NCBI RefSeq assembly: GCF_003205295.1
Contig: NZ_QJRP01000019.1
Span: forward strand, 28,573 to 92,572
DNA length: 64,000 nt
Direction of reading: 5' to 3'
Origin: Pseudomonas mosselii
GTDB taxonomy: Bacteria > Pseudomonadota > Gammaproteobacteria > Pseudomonadales > Pseudomonadaceae
Part shown: piece by piece, positions 54,206 through 63,412 of the stretch
How positions within the stretch are numbered: position 1 is the first letter of the stretch
Layout of the letters: the number at the start of each line of letters is the position of its first letter
Notes under the pieces: generated by a model
Database searches by the model: none
Told to the model about the DNA's origin: nothing
Seen by the model: only the letters and a program-made list of their open reading frames with translations
Position numbers and translations under genes: made by a program

Positions 54206-57029
54206 TTAGGGCCTCCTTGACTCGGGCGGGGGTGATGGGCAGGTCGCGCACGCGCTTGCCGATGGCATGGGCCACGGCGTTGCCGATGGCGCCGACCACC
54301 GGGATCATCACCACTTCGGCGATGCCCTTGGACGGGTCGGTTGGCGACAGCGGCGGCAGGATCTCCGAAGTCTGCTTCCACACCGCCACATGTTTGGCCA
54401 TCGGCAGGCGGTAACGGTTGAAGTTCCAGTCGCCCTCGCCCGGGCCACCCTCGTACAGCGGCATTTCTTCCAGCAGCGCATGGCCGATGCCCATGGCGAT
54501 ACCGCCCTCGAGCTGGCCCTTGACCAGCTCCGGCACCAGCACCCGGCCGCACTCGACCCAGCTGTGGTGGTTGAGCACCGTCACCTCGCCGCTGCCCTTG
54601 TTGACCTTGACCTCGACGATGGTCGCCACCGGGCTGTAGTAGGTGACCATGGCGTTGTTCAGCTGGGTGGCCGGGTACTCGGCGTTCTGCCGGTCAAGCA
54701 GGTGGAAGCCGGCGCTGTTCATCTGCGCCTTCTTCGCGTTCACCGCGCCGTCGCCGTACTTCACCGCCAGCGCATCGAGCGGCAGGCGCTCGCGCACGCC
54801 ATCGATGACGTAGTCGGCCTCGGCCCAGCTCCAGCGGTTGAAGCCGTGCACGCTGACACCGGTGACCAGGCCCATCTCATGGGCTTTCTTCGCCAGCGTG
54901 GCGAACGGGATCGGCGCCAGGCCGTTGCCGGTCAGCTCACCGTTGACCCACACCGCGTTCTCGCGGCGCACCACCAACGGGTTGGCCTGGCCGCCATATG
55001 GGCCCTGGCTCCACAGGGCCATGGCCGCCGGCCACAGGCCGTGGTTGAACAGCACGCGCGCCGCTTCGCGGGTGGCGTGGCTGAAGTAGAACGCCGAGTT
55101 GGTCGCCGACGACGGCGAGGCGAGCTTGCCGACCCAGCGCGGGTTGCGCAGCGCGGCGTCCTGTTCGGCCTGGCTGATCAGGTACGGGTTGCCACTGGTG
55201 CTCAGTTGCAACTCCGGCCATTCGGTCTGGGCTGTCATGACCTCGTCGGCGACACGGCCGAGGAAGTCGCTGACCACCAGGGCCTGGGAGGTGGACATGC
55301 CAGTGCCCAGCTCGGTGCCGATATGGCGCAGGCTGATGCGACCGTCAGCGGTGAACTCGACCGCCGCCATCGGCGCCTCGGAGCCGGTGCCGAAGTCCTT
55401 CTGGGTGATGGCGAAGCCCACGCCGTACCAGTTGTCGTGGTCCTTGGCGTCCTCGGCCTGCTTGCGCGCGTTGCGGTTCTTCCACCAGTCGTGCTCGGCG
55501 GCCTTGTCGAGGATCTCGTGCAGGCGCAGGGCTCCGGCGGGTACCGCGCCCTGGGTGTTCTTCATGCCCGACTTGAGCGCGTTCTTGCGGCGCAGCTCGA
55601 TGGCGTCCACGCCCAGGCGGTCGGCGATTTCGTCGACCATCATCTCGGTGGCGGCCATGCTCTGCAGGGTGCCGTAGCCGCGCATGGAGCCTGCCTCGAC
55701 GCCACGGGAATGATAGGCGGTCACCGACAGGTCGTTCTGCGGCATATAGTAGATCGACTGCGCCGCAGTGGCGCCCACGGCGGCCACCGACGGGCTGTAG
55801 TTGATGCGCCCGCCGCCGTCGACGCTCATGTCGGCGCGGAAGATCTTGAAGCTCATGTCCTTCTTGTCGACGGCCAGCTGGTAGCGGATGTCGAACGGGT
55901 GGCGCTTGATGCCGCTCTGGAACTGCTCATAGCGGTCGTTGGCCAGGCGAATCGGCACGCCCGCGCCATACAGCGCGGCGACGGCGGCGTAGAACACAAA
56001 GATGTTGTTGTCCTTGGAGCCGTAGCCGACGGTGTAGCCCGGGTGCATGTTCAGGTGCTTCAGGCCGAAGCGCGACGGCTTGATCATGTGCACGCATTCC
56101 TGCGCCACTTCGAACGGGCACTGGGTGGCCACGACGAAATGCAGGGTGCCGGTGGCCGGGTCGAACCAGCCGTTGCCGTTGTCCGGCTCGAGGGCCGCGG
56201 GCTCGATCGACGGGGTCTTGTAGCGCTCGTCGAACAGCAGCCAGTCTTGCGGCGGCTGCTTGAGCTGCTCGTCGATGCGCTGGGCGTAGAACATCCCCTG
56301 CTCGGTGAGGTTGCCGTGCTGCTTGGGCTCGGCGGTCCATACCGGCTTGCGCGCGAGGATGCTGGGGAACAGCATGGTGTTCTTCAGGCTCGAGTATTCG
56401 TCCTCGTCGAACGGCGTCTTGCCGCCCACGCGCACGAAACGGAAGCTACCGTAGGGGTCGCGCTGGTACAGCGGCGCCTGGGCGCCGTAGCGGATAGCCT
56501 GGTCGTTGAACTGCAGCTTGAGCTTGGCCTTGCGGAAACGCTCGAAGTCGTTCCAGATCAGGATCGCCACCGGGTGGCCGATGAACATCGGCACCTGGCC
56601 TGGGGGCAGCAGCGGGTCCGGTGAATGGGCTTCGGGCCAGGCGATGCCGTCCTTCTTCAGGTCGTCGGCGGTGACGATGCGGTCCGGTTGCAGCTCGGCA
56701 CCCAGCAGCGACAGGTCGTAGCCTGCGTAGAGGCGGTCGGCCTTGGTGGCCTTGAGCAGCATGGCGTGGCCCTGCTGCTGCGGCCAGCCGGGCATGTCCT
56801 TGGCGCGGATGTCGCGGGCGAACACCTTGTTGCCACAGACCTTGGACAGCGCGTCGTTTCGGAAACGCGCCTTGCCGTCGTGGTTCATCCACTTCTGCGG
56901 CGAAGTGGTGACCTTGCTTTCCATCAGGGCGGCGAAGGCCTGGCTGCCGAGCGGCGCCAGGGTCACGCCGACACCGGCGATCAGCCCGCCTTGCAGGAAC
57001 GAGCGCCGGGAAATATCACGGTTGGACAT
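54198..57029 (-). CDS. Xanthine dehydrogenase-family molybdopterin large subunit, Tat-exported
   Basis: A 943-residue Mo-hydroxylase of the isoquinoline/aldehyde oxidoreductase type. The N-terminus has a twin-arginine signal (ISRRSFLQGG, then a hydrophobic stretch to ~35). Cofactor-binding segments include SRGVEAGSMRGYGTLQSMA and TELGTGMSTSQAL. With the Fe-S and cytochrome subunits it forms a periplasmic enzyme that hydroxylates an aldehyde or N-heterocycle with water. The substrate cannot be told from sequence. It is first in a five-gene operon with its XdhC and MocA. Confidence 0.92.
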   Translation of the reverse strand: MSNRDISRRSFLQGGLIAGVGVTLAPLGSQAFAALMESKVTTSPQKWMNHDGKARFRNDALSKVCGNKVFARDIRAKDMPGWPQQQGHAMLLKATKADRLYAGYDLSLLGAELQPDRIVTADDLKKDGIAWPEAHSPDPLLPPGQVPMFIGHPVAILIWNDFERFRKAKLKLQFNDQAIRYGAQAPLYQRDPYGSFRFVRVGGKTPFDEDEYSSLKNTMLFPSILARKPVWTAEPKQHGNLTEQGMFYAQRIDEQLKQPPQDWLLFDERYKTPSIEPAALEPDNGNGWFDPATGTLHFVVATQCPFEVAQECVHMIKPSRFGLKHLNMHPGYTVGYGSKDNNIFVFYAAVAALYGAGVPIRLANDRYEQFQSGIKRHPFDIRYQLAVDKKDMSFKIFRADMSVDGGGRINYSPSVAAVGATAAQSIYYMPQNDLSVTAYHSRGVEAGSMRGYGTLQSMAATEMMVDEIADRLGVDAIELRRKNALKSGMKNTQGAVPAGALRLHEILDKAAEHDWWKNRNARKQAEDAKDHDNWYGVGFAITQKDFGTGSEAPMAAVEFTADGRISLRHIGTELGTGMSTSQALVVSDFLGRVADEVMTAQTEWPELQLSTSGNPYLISQAEQDAALRNPRWVGKLASPSSATNSAFYFSHATREAARVLFNHGLWPAAMALWSQGPYGGQANPLVVRRENAVWVNGELTGNGLAPIPFATLAKKAHEMGLVTGVSVHGFNRWSWAEADYVIDGVRERLPLDALAVKYGDGAVNAKKAQMNSAGFHLLDRQNAEYPATQLNNAMVTYYSPVATIVEVKVNKGSGEVTVLNHHSWVECGRVLVPELVKGQLEGGIAMGIGHALLEEMPLYEGGPGEGDWNFNRYRLPMAKHVAVWKQTSEILPPLSPTDPSKGIAEVVMIPVVGAIGNAVAHAIGKRVRDLPITPARVKEALNG

Positions 57030-57191
57030 GGTTGATCCTCTGGGTAGCTCTTGGGCTGCCCATGCTTTTTCTGGTGCTTGAAAACTGGGAGGGCGCGCAC
57101 GATCACAAAAACTGACTACGAAGTCAAGTTAACGATCGCAGGGTGCCACTGCAAGTCAAGCAGACAACTTGTCGCGGGGCGCCGCGAAGGA

Positions 57192-58103
57192 TCAATCCGG
57201 CAAACGATAGCGCTCGGCGAAGTACTGGCGGAAGAACTCCACCGCCACCCGCACCTTGGCCGAGCCGGCCAGCGGCGCGGTGTATACCGCCCAGATATCC
57301 GCCGCCTGCTGGTAGTCCGGCAGCACCTGCACCAGCCGTCCCTCGGCGATGCTGTCGTGCACGTCCCACCACGAGCGCAGCAGGATCCCCCGTCCGTCCA
57401 GGCACCACTGGTGCGCCACCTCGCCATGGTTGCTCGACAGCCCGCCGGTCACCCGCACGCTCTCCTCGCCCTGCGGCCCTTCCAGGTGCCAAAGCCCGAA
57501 CGGGTGGTCGCGCTCCTTGATCACCAGGCAGTCATGGCTGGCCAGGTCCGCCAGCACTCGCGGCGCGCCATGCCCGTCCAGGTACGAAGGCGCCGCGCAC
57601 AGCACCCGGCGGTTGCGCGCCAGGGGCTTGGCGATCAGGTGCGGGGCGATCACGTTGCCCACGCGGATGTCCAGGTCGACGCCTTCGGCGATCAGGTCCA
57701 CCAGGCGGTCGTGCACATCCAGGCGGATGTCCAGGCGCGGGTAACGCGCCGCCAGCTCCGACAGCGCCGGCGCCACGAAGCGCCGGCCCAGGCCCAGGCT
57801 GCTGGCGATGCGCAACTGCCCGACCGGCTCGCGCTGGCCGGCGTTGAGGTCGTCGTCCATGCGCTGCAGGGTCTCGAAGATCTGCTGCGCCCACTGGTAC
57901 ACCCGCTCGCCCTCCTCGCTCACCGTCACCCGCCGGGTGGTGCGGTGCAGCAGGCGCACGCCGAGGCTGTCTTCCAGCAGGCGGATGCGCTTGCTGACGA
58001 ATGCCGCCGACATGCCGCGCTCGTCGGCCACCGCGGCAAAACTGGCGCGGCGGGCTACCTGCAGGAAGATGTCGAGGTCGTCGAGGTTTGGCAGATTATT
58101 CAC
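57192..58103 (-). CDS. dmlR: LysR family regulator, DmlR-like
   Basis: A 303-residue LTTR, N-terminal LDDLDIFLQVARRASFAAVA and effector domain from ~93 (GQLRIASSLGLGRRFVAPAL). It resembles DmlR/YeaT, the activator of D-malate dehydrogenase in E. coli. It is divergent from dmlA with a 94-base gap, the same layout as yeaT-yeaU. Confidence 0.87.
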   Translation of the reverse strand: MNNLPNLDDLDIFLQVARRASFAAVADERGMSAAFVSKRIRLLEDSLGVRLLHRTTRRVTVSEEGERVYQWAQQIFETLQRMDDDLNAGQREPVGQLRIASSLGLGRRFVAPALSELAARYPRLDIRLDVHDRLVDLIAEGVDLDIRVGNVIAPHLIAKPLARNRRVLCAAPSYLDGHGAPRVLADLASHDCLVIKERDHPFGLWHLEGPQGEESVRVTGGLSSNHGEVAHQWCLDGRGILLRSWWDVHDSIAEGRLVQVLPDYQQAADIWAVYTAPLAGSAKVRVAVEFFRQYFAERYRLPD

Positions 58104-58197
58104 GGATCGTGCACCAAGAATTGATGGATTGCCGGATTATCTCCGAAGCACAGCCTTATAGCATGGCCGCATCTTCCCTGAACACGAGAGGCGCCCC

Positions 58198-59289
58198 ATG
58201 ACCAAGACCTTCAAGATCGCCGCCATCCCCGGTGACGGCATCGGCAACGAAGTCCTCCCCGAAGGCCTGCGCGTGGTCGAGGCCGCCGCCCGCAAGCACG
58301 GCCTGAACCTTGAGTTCGAGTTCTTCGAGTGGGCCAGCTGCGACTACTACCTGGCCCACGGCAAGATGATGCCCGACGACTGGTTCGACCAGCTCAAGGG
58401 CTTCGACGCCTTGTACTTCGGCGCCGTCGGCTGGCCGGACAAGGTCCCGGACCATATCTCGCTGTGGGGCTCCCTGCTCAAGTTCCGCCGCGACTTCGAC
58501 CAGTACGTGAACATCCGCCCGGTGCGCCTGTTCCCCGGCGTGCCCTGCCCGCTGGCGAACAAGCAGCCCGGCGACATCGACTTCGTGGTGATCCGCGAGA
58601 ACACCGAGGGTGAATATTCGTCCCTGGGCGGGCGCATGTTCGAAGGCACCGACAACGAGTTCGTGCTGCAGGAGTCGGTGTTCACCCGCCGTGGCGTGGA
58701 CCGCATCCTCAAGTACGCCTTCGATGTGGCCCAGACCCGCGAGCGCAAGCACGTCACCTCGGCTACCAAGTCCAACGGCATGGCCGTGAGCATGCCCTAC
58801 TGGGACGAACGCACCGCCGCCATGGCCGCGAACTACCCCGAGATCAGCTGGGACAAGCAGCACATCGACATCCTCTGCGCCCGTTTCGTGCTGCAGCCGG
58901 AGCGCTTCGACGTGGTGGTGGCCTCCAACCTGTTCGGCGACATCCTCTCCGACCTCGGCCCGGCCTGCGCCGGCACCATCGGCATCGCGCCGTCGGCCAA
59001 CCTCAACCCCGAACGCAAGTTCCCGTCTCTGTTCGAGCCGGTGCACGGTTCGGCGCCGGACATCCATGGCAAGAACATCGCCAACCCGATCGCGATGATC
59101 TGGTCCGGCGCGCTGATGCTCGAGTTCCTCGGCCAAGCCGACAACGACGCCCGCTACCAGGCGGCCCACGACGACATCCTCAAGGCCATCGAGACGGTGA
59201 TCGCCAACGGCGACACCACCCGCGACATGGGCGGCAGCCGCTCGACCCAGGAAGTGGGCAAGGCCATCGCCGAGTTGCTCGGGGCCTGA
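58198..59289 (+). CDS. dmlA: D-malate dehydrogenase (decarboxylating) / tartrate dehydrogenase
   Basis: A 363-residue isocitrate/isopropylmalate dehydrogenase family enzyme that oxidatively decarboxylates D-malate to pyruvate, often acting on tartrate too. Motifs: IPGDGIGNEVLPEGLRV, VVIRENTEGEYSSLGGRM, and the metal Asp pair in NLFGDILSDLG. A GAGG site precedes the ATG. With the Rieske enzyme downstream it would consume the D-malate derived from carnitine's malic semialdehyde; this link is inferred from other species. Confidence 0.93.
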   Translation: MTKTFKIAAIPGDGIGNEVLPEGLRVVEAAARKHGLNLEFEFFEWASCDYYLAHGKMMPDDWFDQLKGFDALYFGAVGWPDKVPDHISLWGSLLKFRRDFDQYVNIRPVRLFPGVPCPLANKQPGDIDFVVIRENTEGEYSSLGGRMFEGTDNEFVLQESVFTRRGVDRILKYAFDVAQTRERKHVTSATKSNGMAVSMPYWDERTAAMAANYPEISWDKQHIDILCARFVLQPERFDVVVASNLFGDILSDLGPACAGTIGIAPSANLNPERKFPSLFEPVHGSAPDIHGKNIANPIAMIWSGALMLEFLGQADNDARYQAAHDDILKAIETVIANGDTTRDMGGSRSTQEVGKAIAELLGA

Positions 59290-59302
59290 GTCGGCGTCAG
59301 GC

Positions 59303-59362
59303 CATCGCGGGGCAGCCCGCTTCCACAGGAAGACGTGCTTCCTGTGGAAGCGGGCTTGCCAC
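59303..59362. repeat. Short REP-type hairpin after dmlA
   Basis: An inner perfect stem (CCACAGGAAG / CTTCCTGTGG) extended by CATCGCGGGGCAGCCCGC-type arms. Probably ends the dmlA transcript. Confidence 0.75.
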
Positions 59363-59433
59363 CCAGTCATCCGGATTGTCCGACGATCCTATTGCCACCC
59401 ACTTCGATTCAATGCAGAATCTGTAAACCTAAA

Positions 59434-59448
59434 GATACTTGTTATCCA
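59434..59448 (+). promoter_or_regulatory. Shared motif upstream of the BCCT gene
   Basis: GATACTTGTTATCCA, 90 bases before the transporter start. It matches GATACGTGTTAACCA upstream of the Rieske gene at 13 of 15 positions, in the same orientation. Confidence 0.5.
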
Positions 59449-59537
59449 TCAGTTAACAGAAAGGAAAACCCAGCCTCGATACGGACTTCCCAAACGCCTG
59501 ACGCCTACTACAAAAAAAATGCTCCAGGAGACAATTG

Positions 59538-61136
59538 ATGTCCCCCAATAACAAAAAGATCGACGTGTTCCTGATCGCCGTGAGCCTGTTGGCCGTGCTG
59601 CTCACCGTGATCGGCCTTGCTGCCTTCCCCGCCCAGGCCGAGAGCCTGGCCAACCAGCTGTTCGAGGTGGCCACCCGCACCTTCGGCACCAGCGTCCAGG
59701 TGCTGGTGTTCGGCAGCTCGCTGGCCGTGCTGTACCTGGCCTTCAGCAAGTACGGCAACATCCGCCTGGGCGCCGGCAAGCCGGAGTATTCCACCACCAC
59801 CTGGGTGTTCATGTTCATCTGTGCCGGCATGGGCTCCTCGACCCTGTACTGGGGCGTGATGGAATGGGCCTACTACTACCAGACCCCGGGCCTGAACATC
59901 GCGCCGATGTCGGCCAAGGCCCTGGAGTACAGCGTCAGCTACTCGTTCTTCCACTGGGGCATCAGCGCCTGGTCGATCTACGCCCTGGCCTCCCTGGCCA
60001 TGGCCTACCACTTCCATGTGCGCAAGAAGAGCGGCCTGAACCTGGCCTCGATCATCGAGGCGGTCACCGGTTTCAAGGCCACCGGCCCCGTCGGGCGCGC
60101 CGTCGACCTGATCTTCCTGCTGACCATGATGGGCGCGCTGACCGTGTCGCTGGCGCTCACCGCCTCGACCCTGACCCGTGGCCTTGCCGACCTGGCCGGC
60201 ACCCCCAACACCTTCACAGTGCAACTGCTGGTGATCGGCGCGGTGGCGCTGCTGTTCTCGCTGAGTTCGTACATCGGCATCGACGGCGGCCTGCAGCGCC
60301 TGTCGAAGATGGTCTGCATCGGCGCCCTGGTGTTCGCCGCCGTCGTGCTGCTGGTCGGCCCGACCCAGTTCACCCTGAACAACACCGCCAACTCCATCGG
60401 CCTGATGTTGCAGCACTACGTGCAGATGAGCCTGTTCACCGACCCGGCCGGCGACGGCGCCTTCACCCGCAACTGGACGGTGTTCTACTGGCTGTGGTGG
60501 GTGTCCTACGCGCCGGGCGTGGCCATGTTCGTCGCCCGCGTGTCCCGCGGCCGGCTGATCAAGGAAGTGGTGTTCGCCCTGCTGCTGGGCGGCAGTTTCG
60601 GCTGCTGGTTCTTCTTCGGCGCGCTGGAAAGCTACAGCATGCACCAGTTCATCAACGGCCAGATCGACGTGCCCAAGCTGCTCGGCACCCTCGGTGGCGA
60701 AGCGGCGGTGACCGACCTCTTGCTGGCCCTGCCGTGGGGCACGCTGTTCCTCGCCGCGTACCTGTTCATCATGGCGGTGTTCTGCGCCTCGCACATGGAC
60801 GCCGCTGCCTACGCCGTGGCCGCCACCAGCACCCGCAACCTGCGCGAGGGCGAGGACCCGAGCCCGACCCTGCGCCTGTTCTGGTGCGTGGTGCTGACCC
60901 TGGTGCCCCTGGCCATGCTGTTCGCCAAGGCTTCGCTGTCGACCATGAAGACCGCCGTGGTGCTCACCGCGATCCCGTTCATGGTGATCCTGCTGGTGAA
61001 GATCTACGGCTTCTTCAAGTGGCTGGCGGCCGACTACGGCCAGGTGCCGGCGTACCGCATCGAGGAAGAGGCCACCCGCCTGGCAGGTGAGGAGCCACAG
61101 CAGCAGGCACCGCGCAGCGCAGCGGCGGTGCACTGA
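59538..61136 (+). CDS. BCCT family transporter (betaine/carnitine/choline)
   Basis: A 532-residue inner-membrane transporter with about twelve hydrophobic segments. The quaternary-amine aromatic box region is seen in FMFICAGMGSSTLYWGVMEW and WTVFYWLWWVSYAPGVAMFV. By position it corresponds to E. coli YeaV, which stands between dmlA and the Rieske gene. It should bring in the substrate of the Rieske oxygenase, likely carnitine or a related compound. The ATG at 59538 follows AGGAGA. Confidence 0.92.
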   Translation: MSPNNKKIDVFLIAVSLLAVLLTVIGLAAFPAQAESLANQLFEVATRTFGTSVQVLVFGSSLAVLYLAFSKYGNIRLGAGKPEYSTTTWVFMFICAGMGSSTLYWGVMEWAYYYQTPGLNIAPMSAKALEYSVSYSFFHWGISAWSIYALASLAMAYHFHVRKKSGLNLASIIEAVTGFKATGPVGRAVDLIFLLTMMGALTVSLALTASTLTRGLADLAGTPNTFTVQLLVIGAVALLFSLSSYIGIDGGLQRLSKMVCIGALVFAAVVLLVGPTQFTLNNTANSIGLMLQHYVQMSLFTDPAGDGAFTRNWTVFYWLWWVSYAPGVAMFVARVSRGRLIKEVVFALLLGGSFGCWFFFGALESYSMHQFINGQIDVPKLLGTLGGEAAVTDLLLALPWGTLFLAAYLFIMAVFCASHMDAAAYAVAATSTRNLREGEDPSPTLRLFWCVVLTLVPLAMLFAKASLSTMKTAVVLTAIPFMVILLVKIYGFFKWLAADYGQVPAYRIEEEATRLAGEEPQQQAPRSAAAVH

Positions 61137-61143
61137 GTCTGGA

Positions 61144-61203
61144 TTTGTCGTGGGAGCGGCGATGCGCCGCTCCCACATTGCCAAACCTGCGACAAATTTT
61201 TTT
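61144..61203 (+). terminator. Rho-independent terminator after the BCCT gene
   Basis: An inner perfect stem (GTGGGAGCGGCG / CGCCGCTCCCAC, 61150-61176) is enclosed by an outer stem TTTGTCG/CGACAAA that runs into a run of T. It separates the transporter from the Rieske gene, which thus has its own promoter. Confidence 0.7.
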
Positions 61204-61223
61204 GCCCAGTTTGTTAACCAACA

Positions 61224-61238
61224 GATACGTGTTAACCA
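61224..61238 (+). promoter_or_regulatory. Shared motif upstream of the Rieske oxygenase gene
   Basis: GATACGTGTTAACCA, 21 bases before the start codon, matching the copy upstream of the BCCT gene. A GTTAACC occurs again just before it. Candidate operator for a common regulator. Confidence 0.5.
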
Positions 61239-61258
61239 ATAAGAACCGAGATAGAGCC

Positions 61259-62380
61259 ATGAACGATTTCAAACGCCTGCCCGCCGACTTCTGCGCCAAC
61301 CCCGAAGAGGCCTTCACCCTCCCGGCCACGTTCTACACCCAGGCCGCCGTCTTCGAGCACGAGAAGGAAGCGATCTTCGCCCGCAGCTGGATCTGCGTCG
61401 GCCACCGCAGCGAAGTCGCCGAGAAGAACGCCTACATCACCCGCCAGGTGATCGGTGAAAGCATCATCGTCGTGCGTGGCCGCGACGACGTGCTGCGCGC
61501 CTTCTACAACGTCTGCCCGCACCGCGGCCACCAGCTGCTCGAAGGCAGCGGCAAGGCCAAGAACGTCATCACCTGCCCGTACCACGCCTGGACCTTCAAG
61601 CTCGACGGCGAGCTGGCCCACGCGCGCAACTGCGAGAACGTGGCCAATTTCGACAAGGACAACTCCACCCTGGTACAGCTGCGCGTCGAGGAATACGCAG
61701 GCTTCATCTTCATCAACATGGACAACGACGCCGGCACCGTCGAAGACCAGCTGCCCGGCATGCAACAGCGCATGCGCGAAGCCTGTGCGGTGATCGACGA
61801 CCTGCACCTGGCCGCGCGCTTCGTCAGCGACACCCCGGCCAACTGGAAGTCGATCGTCGACAACTACCTCGAGTGCTACCACTGCGCCCCTGCCCATCCC
61901 GGCTTCTCCGACTCGGTGGACGTCGGCCAGTACAGCCACAGCCTGCACGGCAACTGGACCCTGCAGTACGGCCTGGCCAAGCCGTCGGAGCAGTCGTTCA
62001 AGTTCGATGAAACGGTAAAGGATCCGTCCTTCGCCGGCTTCTGGGCCTGGCCGTGCACCATGTTCAACGTACCGCCGGGCGCCAACTTCATGACTGTGAT
62101 CTACGAGTTCCCGGTCGATGCCGAAACCACCCTGCAGCACTACGACATCTACTTCCTCAACAAGGACCTCACCGAGGAGCAGCACAAGCTCATCGACTGG
62201 TACCGCGAAGTGTTCCGCCCCGAGGACCTGCGCCTGGTCGAAAGCGTGCAGAAGGGCCTGAAGTCCCGCGGCTACCGCGGCCAGGGCCGGATCATGGTCG
62301 ATTCGCAACGCAGCGGCGTGAGCGAGCACGGCATCGCCCACTTCCACAACCTGATCGCCGTCGCCCACCTGGACGACTGA
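61259..62380 (+). CDS. Rieske oxygenase alpha subunit, CntA/YeaW-like (quaternary-ammonium monooxygenase)
   Basis: A 373-residue Rieske non-haem iron oxygenase. Rieske cluster: CPHRGHQLLEG and CPYHAW. Mononuclear iron site: NYLECYHCAPAHPGF (His, His) with Asp in the C-terminal helix. The bridging acid is Glu (NYLE) where most aromatic dioxygenases have Asp, a trait of carnitine monooxygenase CntA and relatives. It probably splits L-carnitine to trimethylamine and malic semialdehyde; glycine betaine or stachydrine are alternatives. The neighbours (dmlA, BCCT, reductase) favour carnitine. Confidence 0.88.
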   Translation: MNDFKRLPADFCANPEEAFTLPATFYTQAAVFEHEKEAIFARSWICVGHRSEVAEKNAYITRQVIGESIIVVRGRDDVLRAFYNVCPHRGHQLLEGSGKAKNVITCPYHAWTFKLDGELAHARNCENVANFDKDNSTLVQLRVEEYAGFIFINMDNDAGTVEDQLPGMQQRMREACAVIDDLHLAARFVSDTPANWKSIVDNYLECYHCAPAHPGFSDSVDVGQYSHSLHGNWTLQYGLAKPSEQSFKFDETVKDPSFAGFWAWPCTMFNVPPGANFMTVIYEFPVDAETTLQHYDIYFLNKDLTEEQHKLIDWYREVFRPEDLRLVESVQKGLKSRGYRGQGRIMVDSQRSGVSEHGIAHFHNLIAVAHLDD

Positions 62381-62437
62381 ACACGCCCCACGCTCCGCGC
62401 CAGGGCCTGGCGCGGGGTTCCGTTGTCGAGGTAAGCC

Positions 62438-63412
62438 ATGGCCAAGCAATACGAAATGTTCAAGGTACGCGTGACCGGCGTGGAACAAGCCACGCCGCAG
62501 ATCAAGCGCTTCACCCTGGCCCGCGCCGACGGCGCCGCCCTGCCCGCCTTCAGCGGCGGCAGCCACGTCATCGTGCAGATGCAGTCGGCCTGCGGCAGCC
62601 AGTTCAGCAATGCCTACTCGTTGATGAGCGACCCGCGCCAGTTGCACAGCTACCAGATCGGCGTGCGGCTGGAGGAGCAGTCCAAAGGTGGTTCGGCGTT
62701 CATGCACCAGCAGGTCGAGGTAGGCAGCGAGCTGACCATCTCCACCCCCAACAACCTGTTCGCCCTCGACCCCAATGCAGGTCGCCACGTACTGATCGCC
62801 GGCGGCATCGGCATCACCCCGTTCCTGGCGCAGCTTCACGAACTCGAAGGCGGCGCCACCCCCTACGAGTTGCACTACGCCTTCCGCGCCCCCGAGCACG
62901 GCGCCTTCCAGGGCGACCTGGCGCAGGGCCCGCATGCCGACAACACCCGCTTCTATATCGACAGCCTGGGGCGCAAGCTCGACCTCGCCGCGCTCTGTGC
63001 GGGGTTGGCCGATGACGCCCATCTCTATGTGTGCGGGCCCAAGCCGCTGATCGACGCGGTGATCGCCAGCGCCGCCGCCGCCGGCATCGCCGAGTCCCGC
63101 GTGCACTGGGAACAGTTCGCCGCCGCCGCGCCGGCCGCAGGCTCGGCGTTCACCGTGGTACTGGCGCGCTCCGGCACCGAACTGGCCGTCGAGGAAGGCA
63201 TGACCATTCTCCAGGCCATCGAGAAATCCAAGGCCGCCAAGGTCGAGTGCCTGTGCCGCGAAGGCGTGTGCGGCACCTGCGAGACGGCGATCCTCGAAGG
63301 CGAGGCCGAGCACTTCGACCAGTACCTGAGCGACGAGGAGAAAGCCGCGCAACAGACCATGATGCTGTGCGTCTCGCGGGCGCGCTCGGCGCGGTTGGTG
63401 CTGGATCTCTGA
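62438..63412 (+). CDS. Ferredoxin-NAD(P)H reductase component of the Rieske oxygenase (CntB/YeaX-like)
   Basis: A 324-residue electron-transfer protein with FNR-type flavin and NAD domains (FSGGSHVIVQM, YSLMSDP, then IAGGIGITPFLAQL) and a C-terminal plant-type [2Fe-2S] domain (CLCREGVCGTCE, MLCVSRA). It passes electrons from NAD(P)H to the upstream Rieske enzyme. The gap is 57 bases, and a GAGG site precedes the ATG. Confidence 0.92.
   Translation: MAKQYEMFKVRVTGVEQATPQIKRFTLARADGAALPAFSGGSHVIVQMQSACGSQFSNAYSLMSDPRQLHSYQIGVRLEEQSKGGSAFMHQQVEVGSELTISTPNNLFALDPNAGRHVLIAGGIGITPFLAQLHELEGGATPYELHYAFRAPEHGAFQGDLAQGPHADNTRFYIDSLGRKLDLAALCAGLADDAHLYVCGPKPLIDAVIASAAAAGIAESRVHWEQFAAAAPAAGSAFTVVLARSGTELAVEEGMTILQAIEKSKAAKVECLCREGVCGTCETAILEGEAEHFDQYLSDEEKAAQQTMMLCVSRARSARLVLDL

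Noticed and set aside
54267..56624. 785-codon open frame on the plus strand opposite the Mo large subunit
   Set aside because: Antisense shadow in GC-rich DNA; the minus-strand frame has Tat signal and cofactor motifs, the plus-strand one is low-complexity His/Arg/Val/Gly.
61232..63352. 706-codon open frame on the minus strand opposite the Rieske and reductase genes
   Set aside because: Antisense shadow; the plus-strand proteins contain complete Fe-S and flavin motifs.
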